A stretch of DNA of 51,793 bases from a virus, in the IMG/VR virus record IMGVR_UViG_3300013131_003349, positions 1-51,793 of that record. The stretch is one strand, 5' to 3'. The notes beneath the pieces are model-generated. The model had not been told where the DNA came from, made no database searches, and was given only the letters and a program-made list of their open reading frames with translations. The number at the start of each line of letters is the position of its first letter. Within the stretch, counting starts at the first letter, position 1. Made by a program: the position numbers and the translations under genes. Positions 1 through 6,402 of this stretch are shown here, piece after piece.

Positions 1-98
1 AGCATGCAACTAATGATATATAGCATCAACAAGGGCATGATAATGTACATGGCTACGCGGCCGAAGAGATCGTTAAGATCTGGATCATTCTGTTTCAT
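1..98 (-). CDS. Partial small membrane protein (5' end of gene only)
   Basis: The reading frame starts with ATG at 98 and runs off the left edge after 32 codons. The visible protein begins MKQNDPDLNDLFGRVAMYII and continues into a hydrophobic stretch (about residues 16-31), so it is probably a single- or multi-span membrane protein. The start lies 3 bp beyond the stop of the sigma-factor gene, so it is most likely co-transcribed with it. No function can be given. Confidence 0.5.
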   Translation of the reverse strand, partial: MKQNDPDLNDLFGRVAMYIIMPLLMLYIISCM

Positions 99-101
99 AT
101 G

Positions 102-839
102 TTATAGGTATTGCTCAAGTAACTTAATTCCTGGAAGTGCTGCTAATGCCTCTTCAGCTTGACGAACCAATTGTCGTGCACGCTCATTTGTGATACCCAT
201 CTCCTCACCAATTTGCTCCATGCTCTGTGCATACTCAACACCTAAGCCATAATTGCGTCGCAATGCCTCTTCTTGCTTAGGCTTCAATTGTGCCAATGCT
301 CTATCAATGTCAAACTTCAGGTCCGCGCGGTCTCTGCTGCTGCGCACCTCATCGGCTGCCAAGTATCGATCTGCATATGTCTCTTTGTTCTCATCATCAC
401 CCACCGGAGTGGAAATGCTCTTTGTGGAGTACTCCTCAGTAGCCGTACGGTGTGATGGGATCCTTACTGTGCGGGATAAATCATTGAGGGCCTTCTGCAA
501 CTCGGCACGGATATACCATACTGCAAACGTAATGAATTTAACATTCTTGCTGGTGTCAAAACGATCCACAGCCTCAAACAATCCAATGTTGGCAAATGCT
601 ATGAGGTCCTCCATCTCCAAGCCCATGCCCTGGTACTGTCGTGCCACTTGCACTGCAAACCTCAGGTTGCTTTCTATTATGGTGTTGCGTGCCTTAAAGG
701 AGCCTGCCTGTGCATCAAGGATTAACTGCGTCTCTGCCTCCCGGCTTATGACCTGAGCCTTCTTTATCTCGGCTACGTAACGCTTTGTGGATTCGGCGCC
801 TACTATTGCACCATTTGTAACATTGATTCTTCTTTTCAT
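102..839 (-). CDS. Sigma-70 family RNA polymerase sigma factor (phage-encoded)
   Basis: This 245-residue protein has the core of a group 1/2 sigma-70 factor: a short region 1.2-like N terminus (TKRYVAEIKKAQVISREAE), region 2 at about residues 45-115 including SNLRFAVQVARQY, the DLIAFANIGLFEAVDRFD helix and FITFAVWYIRAELQKAL, and a C-terminal region 4 helix-turn-helix (about 185-235; EEMGITNERARQLVRQAEEAL). It would bind host core RNA polymerase and redirect it to phage promoters. Region 3 is short compared with bacterial RpoD, which is usual for phage or alternative factors. It is the last complete gene of the leftmost operon, and no class A promoter is visible directly before it, so read-through from the gene ending at 925 is likely. 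The target promoter is unknown; the ATATTTAT motif of this window is a candidate by inference. Confidence 0.93.
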   Translation of the reverse strand: MKRRINVTNGAIVGAESTKRYVAEIKKAQVISREAETQLILDAQAGSFKARNTIIESNLRFAVQVARQYQGMGLEMEDLIAFANIGLFEAVDRFDTSKNVKFITFAVWYIRAELQKALNDLSRTVRIPSHRTATEEYSTKSISTPVGDDENKETYADRYLAADEVRSSRDRADLKFDIDRALAQLKPKQEEALRRNYGLGVEYAQSMEQIGEEMGITNERARQLVRQAEEALAALPGIKLLEQYL

Positions 840-876
840 AACTCTTATTTCTTTTTATATATAACCAAATTTTTGC

Positions 877-891
877 AAAGGGTTACCCTTT
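877..891. other. Short palindrome in the gap upstream of the sigma-factor gene
   Basis: AAAGGG and CCCTTT flank a 3-base loop, with further T residues on the plus-strand side, in the 85 bp gap between the sigma gene and its upstream neighbour. It resembles a terminator only for plus-strand transcription, where no gene is found. A role as attenuator or operator for the sigma gene is possible but not shown. Confidence 0.3.
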
Positions 892-924
892 TTTTCAAAC
901 TTTTTTGAAACTTTTTTAGCCCGC

Positions 925-1110
925 TTATTTGATAAAGCGGGGTTTCTGTAATGCTGCTCGAGCTTCTCGGTATATGCGGTTGCGTTCTGCTTGTGCCATT
1001 GCTTGCTTCACTGCCGCATTTAATTGTTGTGGACGTTTTGCATCTGCCATCATGCGGGCTGCTACTGCGTCTTGCTTGAAAAATCCTGAATTCTTTTTGC
1101 CTACTGCCAT
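925..1110 (-). CDS. Small basic alanine-rich protein, unknown function
   Basis: This 61-residue protein is rich in Ala, Arg and Lys (for example AVAARMMADAKRP and REARAALQKPRF) and is predicted to be helical, with no cysteine or membrane segment. It could bind nucleic acid or RNA polymerase, but that is only compositional reasoning. It has its own class A promoter directly upstream and lies immediately before the sigma-factor gene. A hairpin (CCCGCTT/AAGCGGG) overlaps the stop codon. I do not recognise the family. Confidence 0.65.
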   Translation of the reverse strand: MAVGKKNSGFFKQDAVAARMMADAKRPQQLNAAVKQAMAQAERNRIYREARAALQKPRFIK

Positions 1111-1133
1111 ATCTCTTATTTTTTAATTATACT

Positions 1134-1164
1134 TAAATTTAAGGAAAAAATCAATGCGATCCAA
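1134..1164 (-). promoter_or_regulatory. Class A promoter for the 925-1110 gene
   Basis: On the minus strand TTGGA (1160-1164) is followed, after a 20 bp spacer counted from TTG, by TAAATTTA (1134-1141). This fits the Bacteroidota sigma consensus TTG and TAnnTTTG in all but the last base. The upstream box sits in the phrase TTGGATCGCATTGATTTTTT, which is also found before the next two genes. Confidence 0.7.
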
Positions 1165-1169
1165 GCATT

Positions 1170-1574
1170 TTAAGAAAAAAGTTTGGAAAAAGTTTTGGCT
1201 GTCTTAAGAGGACCTTTAAAGTTATTTTCGCGTCCCCATATCTCGGCCGAGCCACTATGTCCACACTTAGGAATTACCGTAAACATTACATTGCCCGTCT
1301 CGATATTGCATATACGAAAATCATCATACAATGGGCCGTTCATCGGACAATTATTCTTAAAGAACACATAGTGCGTCAATAAATCAATTTGCGGGTTATG
1401 CCGGAGGAATGTCTTTACCTGCTTCATCAGCTTCCAGGATTTGTTTCGTAAACTGGAATCTTTGCAGAACCAATCATAAAAGTTATAACATGCATCGTTC
1501 TGTCCCTGTGAGTCAATAATTAAGCCGTTGGCTTGTGCATTCAATTGATCTGCTAAATTTGCTGTCTTTGTCAT
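1170..1574 (-). CDS. Hypothetical protein, 134 aa
   Basis: This soluble protein has five cysteines, several in aromatic contexts (ACYNFYDWFCKD and NNCPMNGPLYDDFRIC), and a C-terminal stretch VIPKCGHSGSAEIWGREN. I see no signal peptide or membrane segment and do not recognise the family. It has its own class A promoter, nearly identical to that of the neighbouring 1666-2028 gene, which suggests that the two are expressed together early in infection and may act on host functions. Confidence 0.7.
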   Translation of the reverse strand: MTKTANLADQLNAQANGLIIDSQGQNDACYNFYDWFCKDSSLRNKSWKLMKQVKTFLRHNPQIDLLTHYVFFKNNCPMNGPLYDDFRICNIETGNVMFTVIPKCGHSGSAEIWGRENNFKGPLKTAKTFSKLFS

Positions 1575-1596
1575 ATATCTCTCTTTTTAATTTATA

Positions 1597-1627
1597 TAAA
1601 GATAAGAAAAAAATCAATGCGATCCAA
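1597..1627 (-). promoter_or_regulatory. Class A promoter for the 1170-1574 gene
   Basis: TTGGA (1623-1627) and TATCTTTA (1597-1604) are separated by a 20 bp spacer on the minus strand. The following leader (TATAAATTAAAAAGAGAGA) is almost the same as that of the 1666-2028 gene and carries a purine-rich GAGAG that may help ribosome binding. Confidence 0.75.
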
Positions 1628-1665
1628 ATCTTTTTACAGAAAAGTTACAAAAAAGTTTGCTGGCT

Positions 1666-2028
1666 CTAAAAGCCAACAAACCCTACTTTGAGTGATAACT
1701 CTAAATCTTCTGCTATTTCCTTTAAGCGATAGTAAGGAGCATCTTCTATTTCTTCTTCAACGCGTCTGGCAACATCTGCTACGCTAAATCCATGGCCAAA
1801 TCCATAACACAATACAGCCTTTTGAATTTTAATCATCTCCGGCAATGCATAATCCAGCCATTCCGAATCAGACCCAAACATTTCTACATCCATATCGCAT
1901 GCAGCGGTCCACATTTCAAACACTTTTACTTTAACGGCTTCGGCAACCTGATCATTATGGTCATACATTGCCTTGCTCCAAGGCTTAACGATCTCAATTC
2001 CGTACTGGACTTTTTTTGCTTTTTTCAT
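1666..2028 (-). CDS. Hypothetical acidic protein, 120 aa
   Basis: The open frame extends upstream to 2091, but the ATG at 2028 (MKKAKKVQYG) is chosen because it follows the conserved promoter and GAGAGAAT leader; the upstream extension would run through that promoter. The protein is acidic and helical (AEAVKVKVFEMWTAAC, RRVEEEIEDAPYYRLKEIAE) and has no membrane segment. I do not recognise the family. It is the first gene after the non-coding region that carries the repeat array. Confidence 0.7.
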   Translation of the reverse strand: MKKAKKVQYGIEIVKPWSKAMYDHNDQVAEAVKVKVFEMWTAACDMDVEMFGSDSEWLDYALPEMIKIQKAVLCYGFGHGFSVADVARRVEEEIEDAPYYRLKEIAEDLELSLKVGFVGF

Positions 2029-2049
2029 ATTCTCTCTTTTTAATTTATA

Positions 2050-2080
2050 TAAAGATAAGTAAAATAATAATGCGATCCAA
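2050..2080 (-). promoter_or_regulatory. Class A promoter for the 1666-2028 gene
   Basis: TTGGA (2076-2080) and TATCTTTA (2050-2057) are separated by a 20 bp spacer on the minus strand, ahead of a leader shared with the 1170-1574 gene. Confidence 0.75.
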
Positions 2081-2116
2081 CCTTTTCGCAAAAAAAGTTT
2101 AAAAAAAGTTATTCAC

Positions 2117-2141
2117 AAAAAAAGGGCGACCGAAGCCGCCC
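2117..2141 (-). terminator. Rho-independent terminator with a TTCG tetraloop
   Basis: On the minus strand GGGCGGC, loop TTCG and GTCGCCC form a 7 bp stem (one G-T pair), directly followed by seven T residues. It would end the transcript that starts at the promoter near 2443-2473, isolating that unit from the small-gene operon to its left. Confidence 0.85.
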
Positions 2142-2339
2142 GTGGTACACGCCTGGGAATAAGAGAGAGAAACCCGTTGGTCATGGTACCCAATGTGGGA
2201 CGGGATCGATGTGTTGGGGACTAGGTCCTTGTGGTTACGATCCCGCCAAGTGTGAAGGTCGATCCAATGAATCGATCCCTTCGTTATAACGATCCGCCAG
2301 GTGCGTCTGGTAGGAGCACATTGTTCCCGGACCCCGTCG
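2142..2339 (-). ncRNA. Candidate structured RNA between the microprotein gene and its terminator
   Basis: About 200 bases lie between the 27-codon gene and a strong terminator, in the same transcript. The stretch is richer in G and C than the coding DNA around it. It contains a 7 bp pairing GGGATCG (2202-2208) with CGATCCC (2238-2244) enclosing a GGAC/GTCC hairpin (2218-2228), and several further GGATCG copies that could pair alternatively. The only ORF that could fit is a 28-codon frame without a convincing start. A phage small RNA is the best guess; a long 3' UTR is the alternative. Confidence 0.35.
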
Positions 2340-2423
2340 TTATTTTCGTCTACGTTCTCGGATTACGATAGCCGCAATCAATGCTAGCAACGTTACCATC
2401 CAAGCTATAAATACTATCATCAT
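2340..2423 (-). CDS. 27-residue membrane microprotein
   Basis: A 28-codon frame encodes a protein starting MMIVFIAWMVTLLALIAA and ending in the basic tail RERRRK, which is one hydrophobic helix with a positively charged cytoplasmic end. It is preceded at a suitable distance by a good class A promoter (2443-2473) and an AGAAAG purine run, and the transcript ends at a terminator, so it looks like a genuine independent unit. A holin-like, anti-holin or host-membrane-modifying role would be guesses. Confidence 0.5.
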   Translation of the reverse strand: MMIVFIAWMVTLLALIAAIVIRERRRK

Positions 2424-2442
2424 CTTTCTGCTTATTACGCTT

Positions 2443-2473
2443 ATATAATATGAAATACGCGCACAACATCCAA
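2443..2473 (-). promoter_or_regulatory. Class A promoter for the microprotein/RNA unit
   Basis: TTGGA (2469-2473) and TATTATAT (2443-2450) have the 20 bp spacer after TTG, with TTTCA just before the -10 box as in the VWA and MoxR promoters. Confidence 0.75.
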
Positions 2474-2528
2474 CCGAAAAGTAAAAAAAGTTTACGCTGT
2501 ATAGCTAGAGAACCAAATAAAACCGGGT

Positions 2529-3062
2529 CTAAAACCTGGTTTTGGTCTAAAAATAGGACACCATTGGACTAAAAATCAAACGGGTATTGCTCTAAAAATG
2601 GCCTAAAAATAGGGCATATTGGTCTAAAAATAACGGGAGGGTGCGGATATTGCTCTAAAAATAAACTGTTCAGATCACTAGCTATAACGACACGCATAAT
2701 GCATCTAAAAATAATGTGGGTATTGGATTCACTATATATAGAGCGCACAATGGACTAAAAATAACCTTCACTCGGACTAAAAATAAACAGGGAGATGATG
2801 CCATGATTCATCTAAAAATCGCGCATATCGGTCTAAAAATAGGTGCATCATGATTGCGGCTCATACAGTTCGTTTAAGAACATTGTAGCCCTTTTGGAGT
2901 CTAGATACCAGGTCGACCACAATAAAGACGCTATGCCCCGCCAAAACAAGTAGGACCGGCAGGGAGATATCTAATCTACCTTGCTGGATGCTACTACACA
3001 CTAAAACTACAATTCATTCTAAAAATGCGTCTAGAATAATTACGTGTACTCGTCTAAAAATA
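2529..3062. repeat. Array of 13 CTAAAAAT elements in non-coding DNA (origin-like or regulatory)
   Basis: Exact CTAAAAAT copies start at 2547, 2569, 2592, 2603, 2624, 2655, 2705, 2755, 2777, 2812, 2833, 3019 and 3054, all in the same orientation, with weaker CTAAAAC copies at 2529 and 3001. Most share a longer consensus of the type ATTGGTCTAAAAATA. Intervals of 22, 23, 11, 21, 31, 50, 50, 22, 35 and 21 are mostly close to whole helical turns, so the A-tracts would lie on one face of the DNA. There is no gene in the region. Iterons of a replication origin, or a cluster of operator sites, are the two main readings. The intervening sequences are unrelated to each other. Confidence 0.75.
2855..3000. 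other. Non-coding gap inside the repeat array
   Basis: This stretch lies between repeat copies 11 and 12. It has no ORF with a plausible start, no CTAAAAAT element and a higher G+C content than the array around it. Nothing else recognisable is seen. It could be the part of an origin opened or bound by another protein, but that is speculation. Confidence 0.3.
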
Positions 3063-3289
3063 ACAAGGCATCGGGAGCCATACTAGACTCTGATACGGTT
3101 ACGCCAGTACCAGTAACGTACCGGGGAAACCTGGGTACGAGGGGAGTCATGAGCTTATATGCATATATACTTATTGCATACTCGTCTCTTATACTTGCAT
3201 ATGCTCGTGCTTTCGTCGTATACTAATTATTCGTCTTCAGTATCCGTAAACATTGCATTGCTACGGCTACTTGTTAGTTTACGGACAGT
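3063..3289. other. Non-coding region with a long inverted repeat
   Basis: No convincing gene is present. TCCGTAAAC (3243-3251) and GTTTACGGA (3277-3285) are perfect 9-base inverted repeats around a 25-base loop. They could form a hairpin in RNA or be two half sites for a DNA-binding protein. Two overlapping plus-strand frames across this stretch lack a credible start signal and have low-complexity, shadow-like proteins. Confidence 0.4.
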
Positions 3290-3310
3290 AAAAAAGGAAG
3301 CTAGTGCCTC
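3290..3310 (-). terminator. Putative Rho-independent terminator after the 3331-3687 gene
   Basis: On the minus strand GAGGC, loop ACTA and GCTTC form a short stem followed by CC and a run of six T residues. The position, about 20 bp after a stop codon, suits the end of the operon that runs down to 3331. The stem is short, so efficiency is uncertain. Confidence 0.5.
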
Positions 3311-3330
3311 TTTTCCGTTAACGTATTTTT

Positions 3331-3687
3331 TTAAAAGTTAGGGTTAGAAAGCCAGTTTGAAAATGTAATCGTATTGAATTTTCCTAAATATTTATCGCCA
3401 TAATTAACATAAAAAGATTGTGGGCGCTGAAACCATGTTAATCTAAGAGTCTTACCATAAAACTTTTTGGTAGCTATTGTATAGGTTGAGTTAAACGCAA
3501 ATCCACTTAACCCCAGTTGGTAGCTACTAATAGCTTTATTGCTAGTTAAATGTGGTTTATTCATTACATTAAATATGTCGGGCCCTAAATCTTTAAAACT
3601 ACCATTATCTGCAGGTTCTGGTTGTTCCATAATCAATGGGTTAACATTCTCAAGTTGTGATTGTAATAATTGATTTAAACGTATCAT
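3331..3687 (-). CDS. Hypothetical protein with a capsid-targeting-like leader
   Basis: This 118-residue protein begins MIRLNQLLQSQLENVNPLIM, resembling the leader shared by several proteins of this window. An I-x-E site (IME) lies at about residues 19-21, which would suit a T4 gp21-type prohead protease. The rest is rich in Asn, Phe and Tyr with no recognised domain (STYTIATKKFYGKTLRLTWF). An ATATTTAT motif lies about 27 bp upstream of the start. I infer a late, possibly virion-packaged protein; the biochemical role is unknown. Confidence 0.65.
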   Translation of the reverse strand: MIRLNQLLQSQLENVNPLIMEQPEPADNGSFKDLGPDIFNVMNKPHLTSNKAISSYQLGLSGFAFNSTYTIATKKFYGKTLRLTWFQRPQSFYVNYGDKYLGKFNTITFSNWLSNPNF

Positions 3688-3713
3688 GATTTATAGTCCT
3701 TATCTATATGATA

Positions 3714-3721
3714 ATAAATAT
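3714..3721 (-). promoter_or_regulatory. ATATTTAT motif (class B, candidate late promoter)
   Basis: The minus-strand motif lies about 27 bp before the ATG at 3687, in the only intergenic gap of this part of the operon, in the same orientation as the gene. Confidence 0.45.
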
Positions 3722-3734
3722 GATACTACGTAGT

Positions 3735-4145
3735 TTACCGCGTTACAATTTCATAACCGGATTCGCCTTGCAATGGAATAAACTTTGTAACCATTTTGCC
3801 TTTGAAGCTTTCATGAAACCATCCCATGTCCTGGCCAGCTGCGATGTAAGGTCCTCCTGATGGATCTACCATATCAATTGATTCGGTATCACTGTATACT
3901 AAATGCATATACGTTTTTGCAAACTCTGTCCATGTGCTTGCTTCCGTGTCCCATTCGTGTACACGCGTCTTGAATACTAATTCACTATCCGTACCACCAT
4001 CGGCTACATACTGAGCGTATGCATCTTTGTATACATTGGGCCAACCACAGCGATGCCATTCAAAGTTTCCGGTCCATTTAATGTTACCATTTGGTTGCAA
4101 TTCAAAATGGTAATCTTCTCCGTATCTGTTTGTGTAGTTTATCAT
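3735..4145 (-). CDS. Hypothetical protein, 136 aa
   Basis: A soluble, acidic, Trp- and Tyr-rich protein (NGNIKWTGNFEWHRCGWPN, VHEWDTEASTWTEFAKTYMH). There is no signal peptide, membrane segment or cysteine cluster. It begins MINYTNRYGEDYHFELQPNG, which suggests a beta-rich fold. It sits 7 bp downstream of the SWIM-type gene, so the two are probably co-expressed. I do not recognise the family. Confidence 0.65.
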   Translation of the reverse strand: MINYTNRYGEDYHFELQPNGNIKWTGNFEWHRCGWPNVYKDAYAQYVADGGTDSELVFKTRVHEWDTEASTWTEFAKTYMHLVYSDTESIDMVDPSGGPYIAAGQDMGWFHESFKGKMVTKFIPLQGESGYEIVTR

Positions 4146-4152
4146 ATTATTC

Positions 4153-4503
4153 TCAATTTAATTGTTTTGCTTGATCAACATGTTTGCAACGCTTCCTAAA
4201 CCCAAAGCCGGAGCATGTACATGACCATTGCTTAAAGCGAACGGTAACGGTGTATGCAGTACCCGTTGAGCCTTTAATTGTGAATTGTTTACGATCCGTT
4301 GGAATGTCACGTTGCTTTGCTTGATAGCGAACCCATATATGAGATGCATCTTCGTAAGTAACATTTTCAGCAATGCGTATGCTACCGCCTTCGGCATCGT
4401 GAAACAACATGGTGCGACCTGATAACAAATTTGCAATTACTGGCGCATACAAGGAAGGTCCTCTACGCATTGCTCTAACTTCTTGCTTGGTGTATACTTT
4501 CAT
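4153..4503 (-). CDS. Small SWIM-type zinc-finger protein
   Basis: The C-terminal 30 residues contain WSCTCSGFGFRKRCKHV, matching the SWIM pattern CxC..C.H that binds zinc and contacts DNA or protein. The N-terminal 80 residues have no recognised domain; they begin MKVYTKQEVRAMRRGPSLYA. SWIM domains occur in MuDR transposases, Swi2/Snf2 proteins and small stand-alone proteins. Here, at 116 residues, it is stand-alone, so a DNA- or protein-binding accessory role is likely. The start is the first ATG, which follows a GATAAG purine run. Confidence 0.7.
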   Translation of the reverse strand: MKVYTKQEVRAMRRGPSLYAPVIANLLSGRTMLFHDAEGGSIRIAENVTYEDASHIWVRYQAKQRDIPTDRKQFTIKGSTGTAYTVTVRFKQWSCTCSGFGFRKRCKHVDQAKQLN

Positions 4504-4549
4504 TCTGCTTATCTTATAACATTAATATAAGAAAACAATTTCAAAAATC

Positions 4550-5032
4550 CTAATTGTTACGATACTTTTTTCTCAAAATGATATCATAGTAATCGGTTCG
4601 AGTCTCCATTACTCCATCTTTGCTTTTGATCCATACGCATGGAAACTCTTCGCGACATTGTGCTATGCGTTCTGTTTTCGATTTGGTTTTATCAGTAAAT
4701 AATTCATAATACAACCAACATTCCCAATAATGATCTTGTTCTGGAGCTTTCCATATTACGGCTATTTGATATCCAAAGAATACAAATGACCAAATAGGAG
4801 CCCATTCAAAACGTATATCTTTTGATGTCCATTTCGATTTCCATCCCAATCCAACAAAATCAAATCCAATTCGTTTAGGAACAAATTTCATCTGACCCGG
4901 TTTATCGGGATCGTTAACGACTTTACGTGGATAAAAGTACGGTGTTCCTATAGCAGTTTTTCCAATGTAAACGTTAGGTCGTATAGGACGAAATGGTGAC
5001 CATATGGTCTTAAGGTAACTAAATGTTTTCAT
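4550..5032 (-). CDS. Hypothetical Trp-rich protein, 160 aa
   Basis: The frame stays open to 5221, but the upstream part is an out-of-frame read of the neighbouring gene. The ATG at 5032 (MKTFSYLKTIWSPFRPIRPN) gives a 14 bp overlap with that gene, like the other overlaps here. The protein is rich in Trp, Lys and Tyr, with WAPIWSFVFFGYQIAVIW in the middle and WECWLYYELFTDKTKSKTER later. No catalytic motif is evident. Similar Trp-rich proteins are frequent in large phages without known function. Confidence 0.65.
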   Translation of the reverse strand: MKTFSYLKTIWSPFRPIRPNVYIGKTAIGTPYFYPRKVVNDPDKPGQMKFVPKRIGFDFVGLGWKSKWTSKDIRFEWAPIWSFVFFGYQIAVIWKAPEQDHYWECWLYYELFTDKTKSKTERIAQCREEFPCVWIKSKDGVMETRTDYYDIILRKKYRNN

Positions 5033-5378
5033 TGATTCTAAATAATTCGTAAACGCTATTGGTTGTTTTAAATTTAACGTAATCATCCCGTTGTTCCATG
5101 ATCTCGGTAACAACTGTAGTTTGCCATGTAAAGAAATCATTAAATGGGGACATGATAAGTGAGCGACCAATATCTGGACTTGTATGCTTTGCTTTAAGCC
5201 GACCTTCAAAATTCCATTCAAGCCACATCACTTCTTTAGATTGATTAGTTAATCCATCTCGTTCTCTAACAAGTTTCCAATTGAATTCGTTTTCAATAAC
5301 TCCTTGTTCGAGTGCAATCTTCAATACATTATCTTCCGTTAATGTCATTGGTATTTTGTCTTGTTTAATTTTGCTCAT
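5019..5378 (-). CDS. Hypothetical protein, 119 aa
   Basis: A soluble protein beginning MSKIKQDKIPMTLTEDNVLK, of mixed charge, with a C-terminal segment VKFKTTNSVYELFRINENI that looks like an alpha/beta fold. There are no motifs or membrane segments. It overlaps both neighbours by 14 bp, which marks it as part of a compact translationally coupled operon. Family unknown. Confidence 0.65.
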   Translation of the reverse strand: MSKIKQDKIPMTLTEDNVLKIALEQGVIENEFNWKLVRERDGLTNQSKEVMWLEWNFEGRLKAKHTSPDIGRSLIMSPFNDFFTWQTTVVTEIMEQRDDYVKFKTTNSVYELFRINENI

Positions 5379-5676
5379 CTTTAATCTTGTTACGTAAAGA
5401 ATCGCTAAACTTCAAACCCCACATCAAACTTATCATGGCCATTTCGCGTTCTGCCCAGCGAGCTGGCAATCTAAGATTCTTTTGTAAATACTTCTTGCCC
5501 CATGCTTGCCAGCAATCATTTTGTTCTACTGTCATCGTCCATTCTTGGAACCAGTTATCCTTTCGATCCTTTATGTCATCATAGGTTACTTCATGCCCAG
5601 CAATGCGGAACATTTCGTTAATCATATCGACAAGCATCTTTTCTTGTTTTTCTCGTCTTGTTAATCTCTTTGCCAT
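5365..5676 (-). CDS. Hypothetical helical protein, 103 aa
   Basis: Starts MAKRLTRREKQEKMLVDMIN, followed by a helical body with several Trp residues (DNWFQEWTMTVEQNDCWQAW, WAEREMAMISLMWGLKFSD). The N terminus is strongly basic. It overlaps the coiled-coil gene upstream and the 119-residue gene downstream. No family recognised. Confidence 0.65.
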   Translation of the reverse strand: MAKRLTRREKQEKMLVDMINEMFRIAGHEVTYDDIKDRKDNWFQEWTMTVEQNDCWQAWGKKYLQKNLRLPARWAEREMAMISLMWGLKFSDSLRNKIKDEQN

Positions 5677-5852
5677 TTTTCTTGTTTTAATAATGCATTT
5701 TCAGCTATCTTGATATGTCGTTCTAACATTTCAATATGTTTATCTCGTTTTTCAATGTCCGATTTAAATCCTTCGATTACCTGTTGCAATTCAACAATCA
5801 TTGCTCTTAAATCATCTAAATACGTTGTAATTTGTTGCATCGGATCTTTCAT
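5661..5852 (-). CDS. Small coiled-coil protein, 63 aa
   Basis: Nearly the whole protein is a heptad-like helix (AMIVELQQVIEGFKSDIEKR, DKHIEMLERHIKIAENALL). This suggests a dimeric coiled coil acting as a structural or adaptor protein. It is the first gene behind a class A promoter and overlaps the next gene by 16 bp. Confidence 0.65.
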   Translation of the reverse strand: MKDPMQQITTYLDDLRAMIVELQQVIEGFKSDIEKRDKHIEMLERHIKIAENALLKQEKWQRD

Positions 5853-5855
5853 AAC

Positions 5856-5886
5856 TTATAATATAAAATTTATAATACATTTCCAA
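5856..5886 (-). promoter_or_regulatory. Class A promoter for the 5661-5852 operon
   Basis: TTGGA (5882-5886) and TATTATAA (5856-5863) are separated by the usual 20 bp after TTG. The upstream box overlaps the end of the preceding gene (stop at 5887) within a few bases. Confidence 0.65.
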
Positions 5887-6402
5887 TCAATCCCACCATG
5901 TTTTTATTCCGCTACCATCAAACCAAGTCTCATATTCATCATGATAATTTTTTAACGTTAACTTTTCATGCATCATTTGAAATTCTACATAACGTTGACC
6001 TTGCAGTATTCGCCATAACTCCGTCCAATCTGCTTCTGCCATTTTTTCTGCCAAATCTATGATTTTACGTAGTTTGTCTACATGATATTCTATTGCAAGG
6101 TCAAATTCTACCGTCTCGCCTAATTCGGCTTCGGCTAATGCAAAGTAATCATCTGCATGTATACGATCTATCAAATCAATGCAACGTTGAATCTTAGCAA
6201 CCTTTTTGAGACGAGTTACTTCAACTTCACTGCCCGTTTGAATTGCATCGCGTAATGGTATGAGTGATGCTCTCCAAAGCTGTAACTGATACGCATAATC
6301 ATATGGTTTGAATCTCCATATGACACGCCAAAACGTTTTGATGTTTTTGCATCCTTGTTTGAAATCAAACCACCACCACCTTAAACTTCTTACAGACCAC
6401 AT
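5887..6402 (-). CDS. Hypothetical helical protein, 171 aa
   Basis: The N terminus is Trp- and Arg-rich (SVRSLRWWWFDFKQGCKN), possibly membrane-associating. It is followed by long charged helices (LAIEYHVDKLRKIIDLAEKM) and the C terminus ends GSGIKTWWD. No cysteine pairs or catalytic motifs are seen. It overlaps the upstream membrane-protein gene by 13 bp. I do not recognise the family; the two could form a membrane-associated complex. Confidence 0.6.
   Translation of the reverse strand: MWSVRSLRWWWFDFKQGCKNIKTFWRVIWRFKPYDYAYQLQLWRASLIPLRDAIQTGSEVEVTRLKKVAKIQRCIDLIDRIHADDYFALAEAELGETVEFDLAIEYHVDKLRKIIDLAEKMAEADWTELWRILQGQRYVEFQMMHEKLTLKNYHDEYETWFDGSGIKTWWD

Noticed and set aside
877-891. AAAGGG/CCCTTT palindrome as a terminator for the small gene upstream of sigma
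   Set aside because: The T run is on the plus-strand side, while genes here are transcribed on the minus strand; reported only as a palindrome.
2029-2091. Longer form of the 1666-2028 gene
   Set aside because: The extra 21 codons cover the class A promoter and leader; the ATG at 2028 is supported by the conserved upstream phrase.
2529-3062. Repeat array as a CRISPR
   Set aside because: The repeat is only 8-15 bases, spacers vary from 3 to over 170 bases and no cas gene is near apart from a stand-alone Cas4-like nuclease 47 kb away.
3044-3341. Two overlapping plus-strand ORFs downstream of the repeat array
   Set aside because: They have no ribosome-binding or promoter signal, overlap each other and a terminator, and their proteins are low-complexity; the region is better read as non-coding.
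5033-5221. N-terminal extension of the 4550-5032 gene
   Set aside because: It is an out-of-frame reading of the 5019-5378 gene and lacks a start signal.
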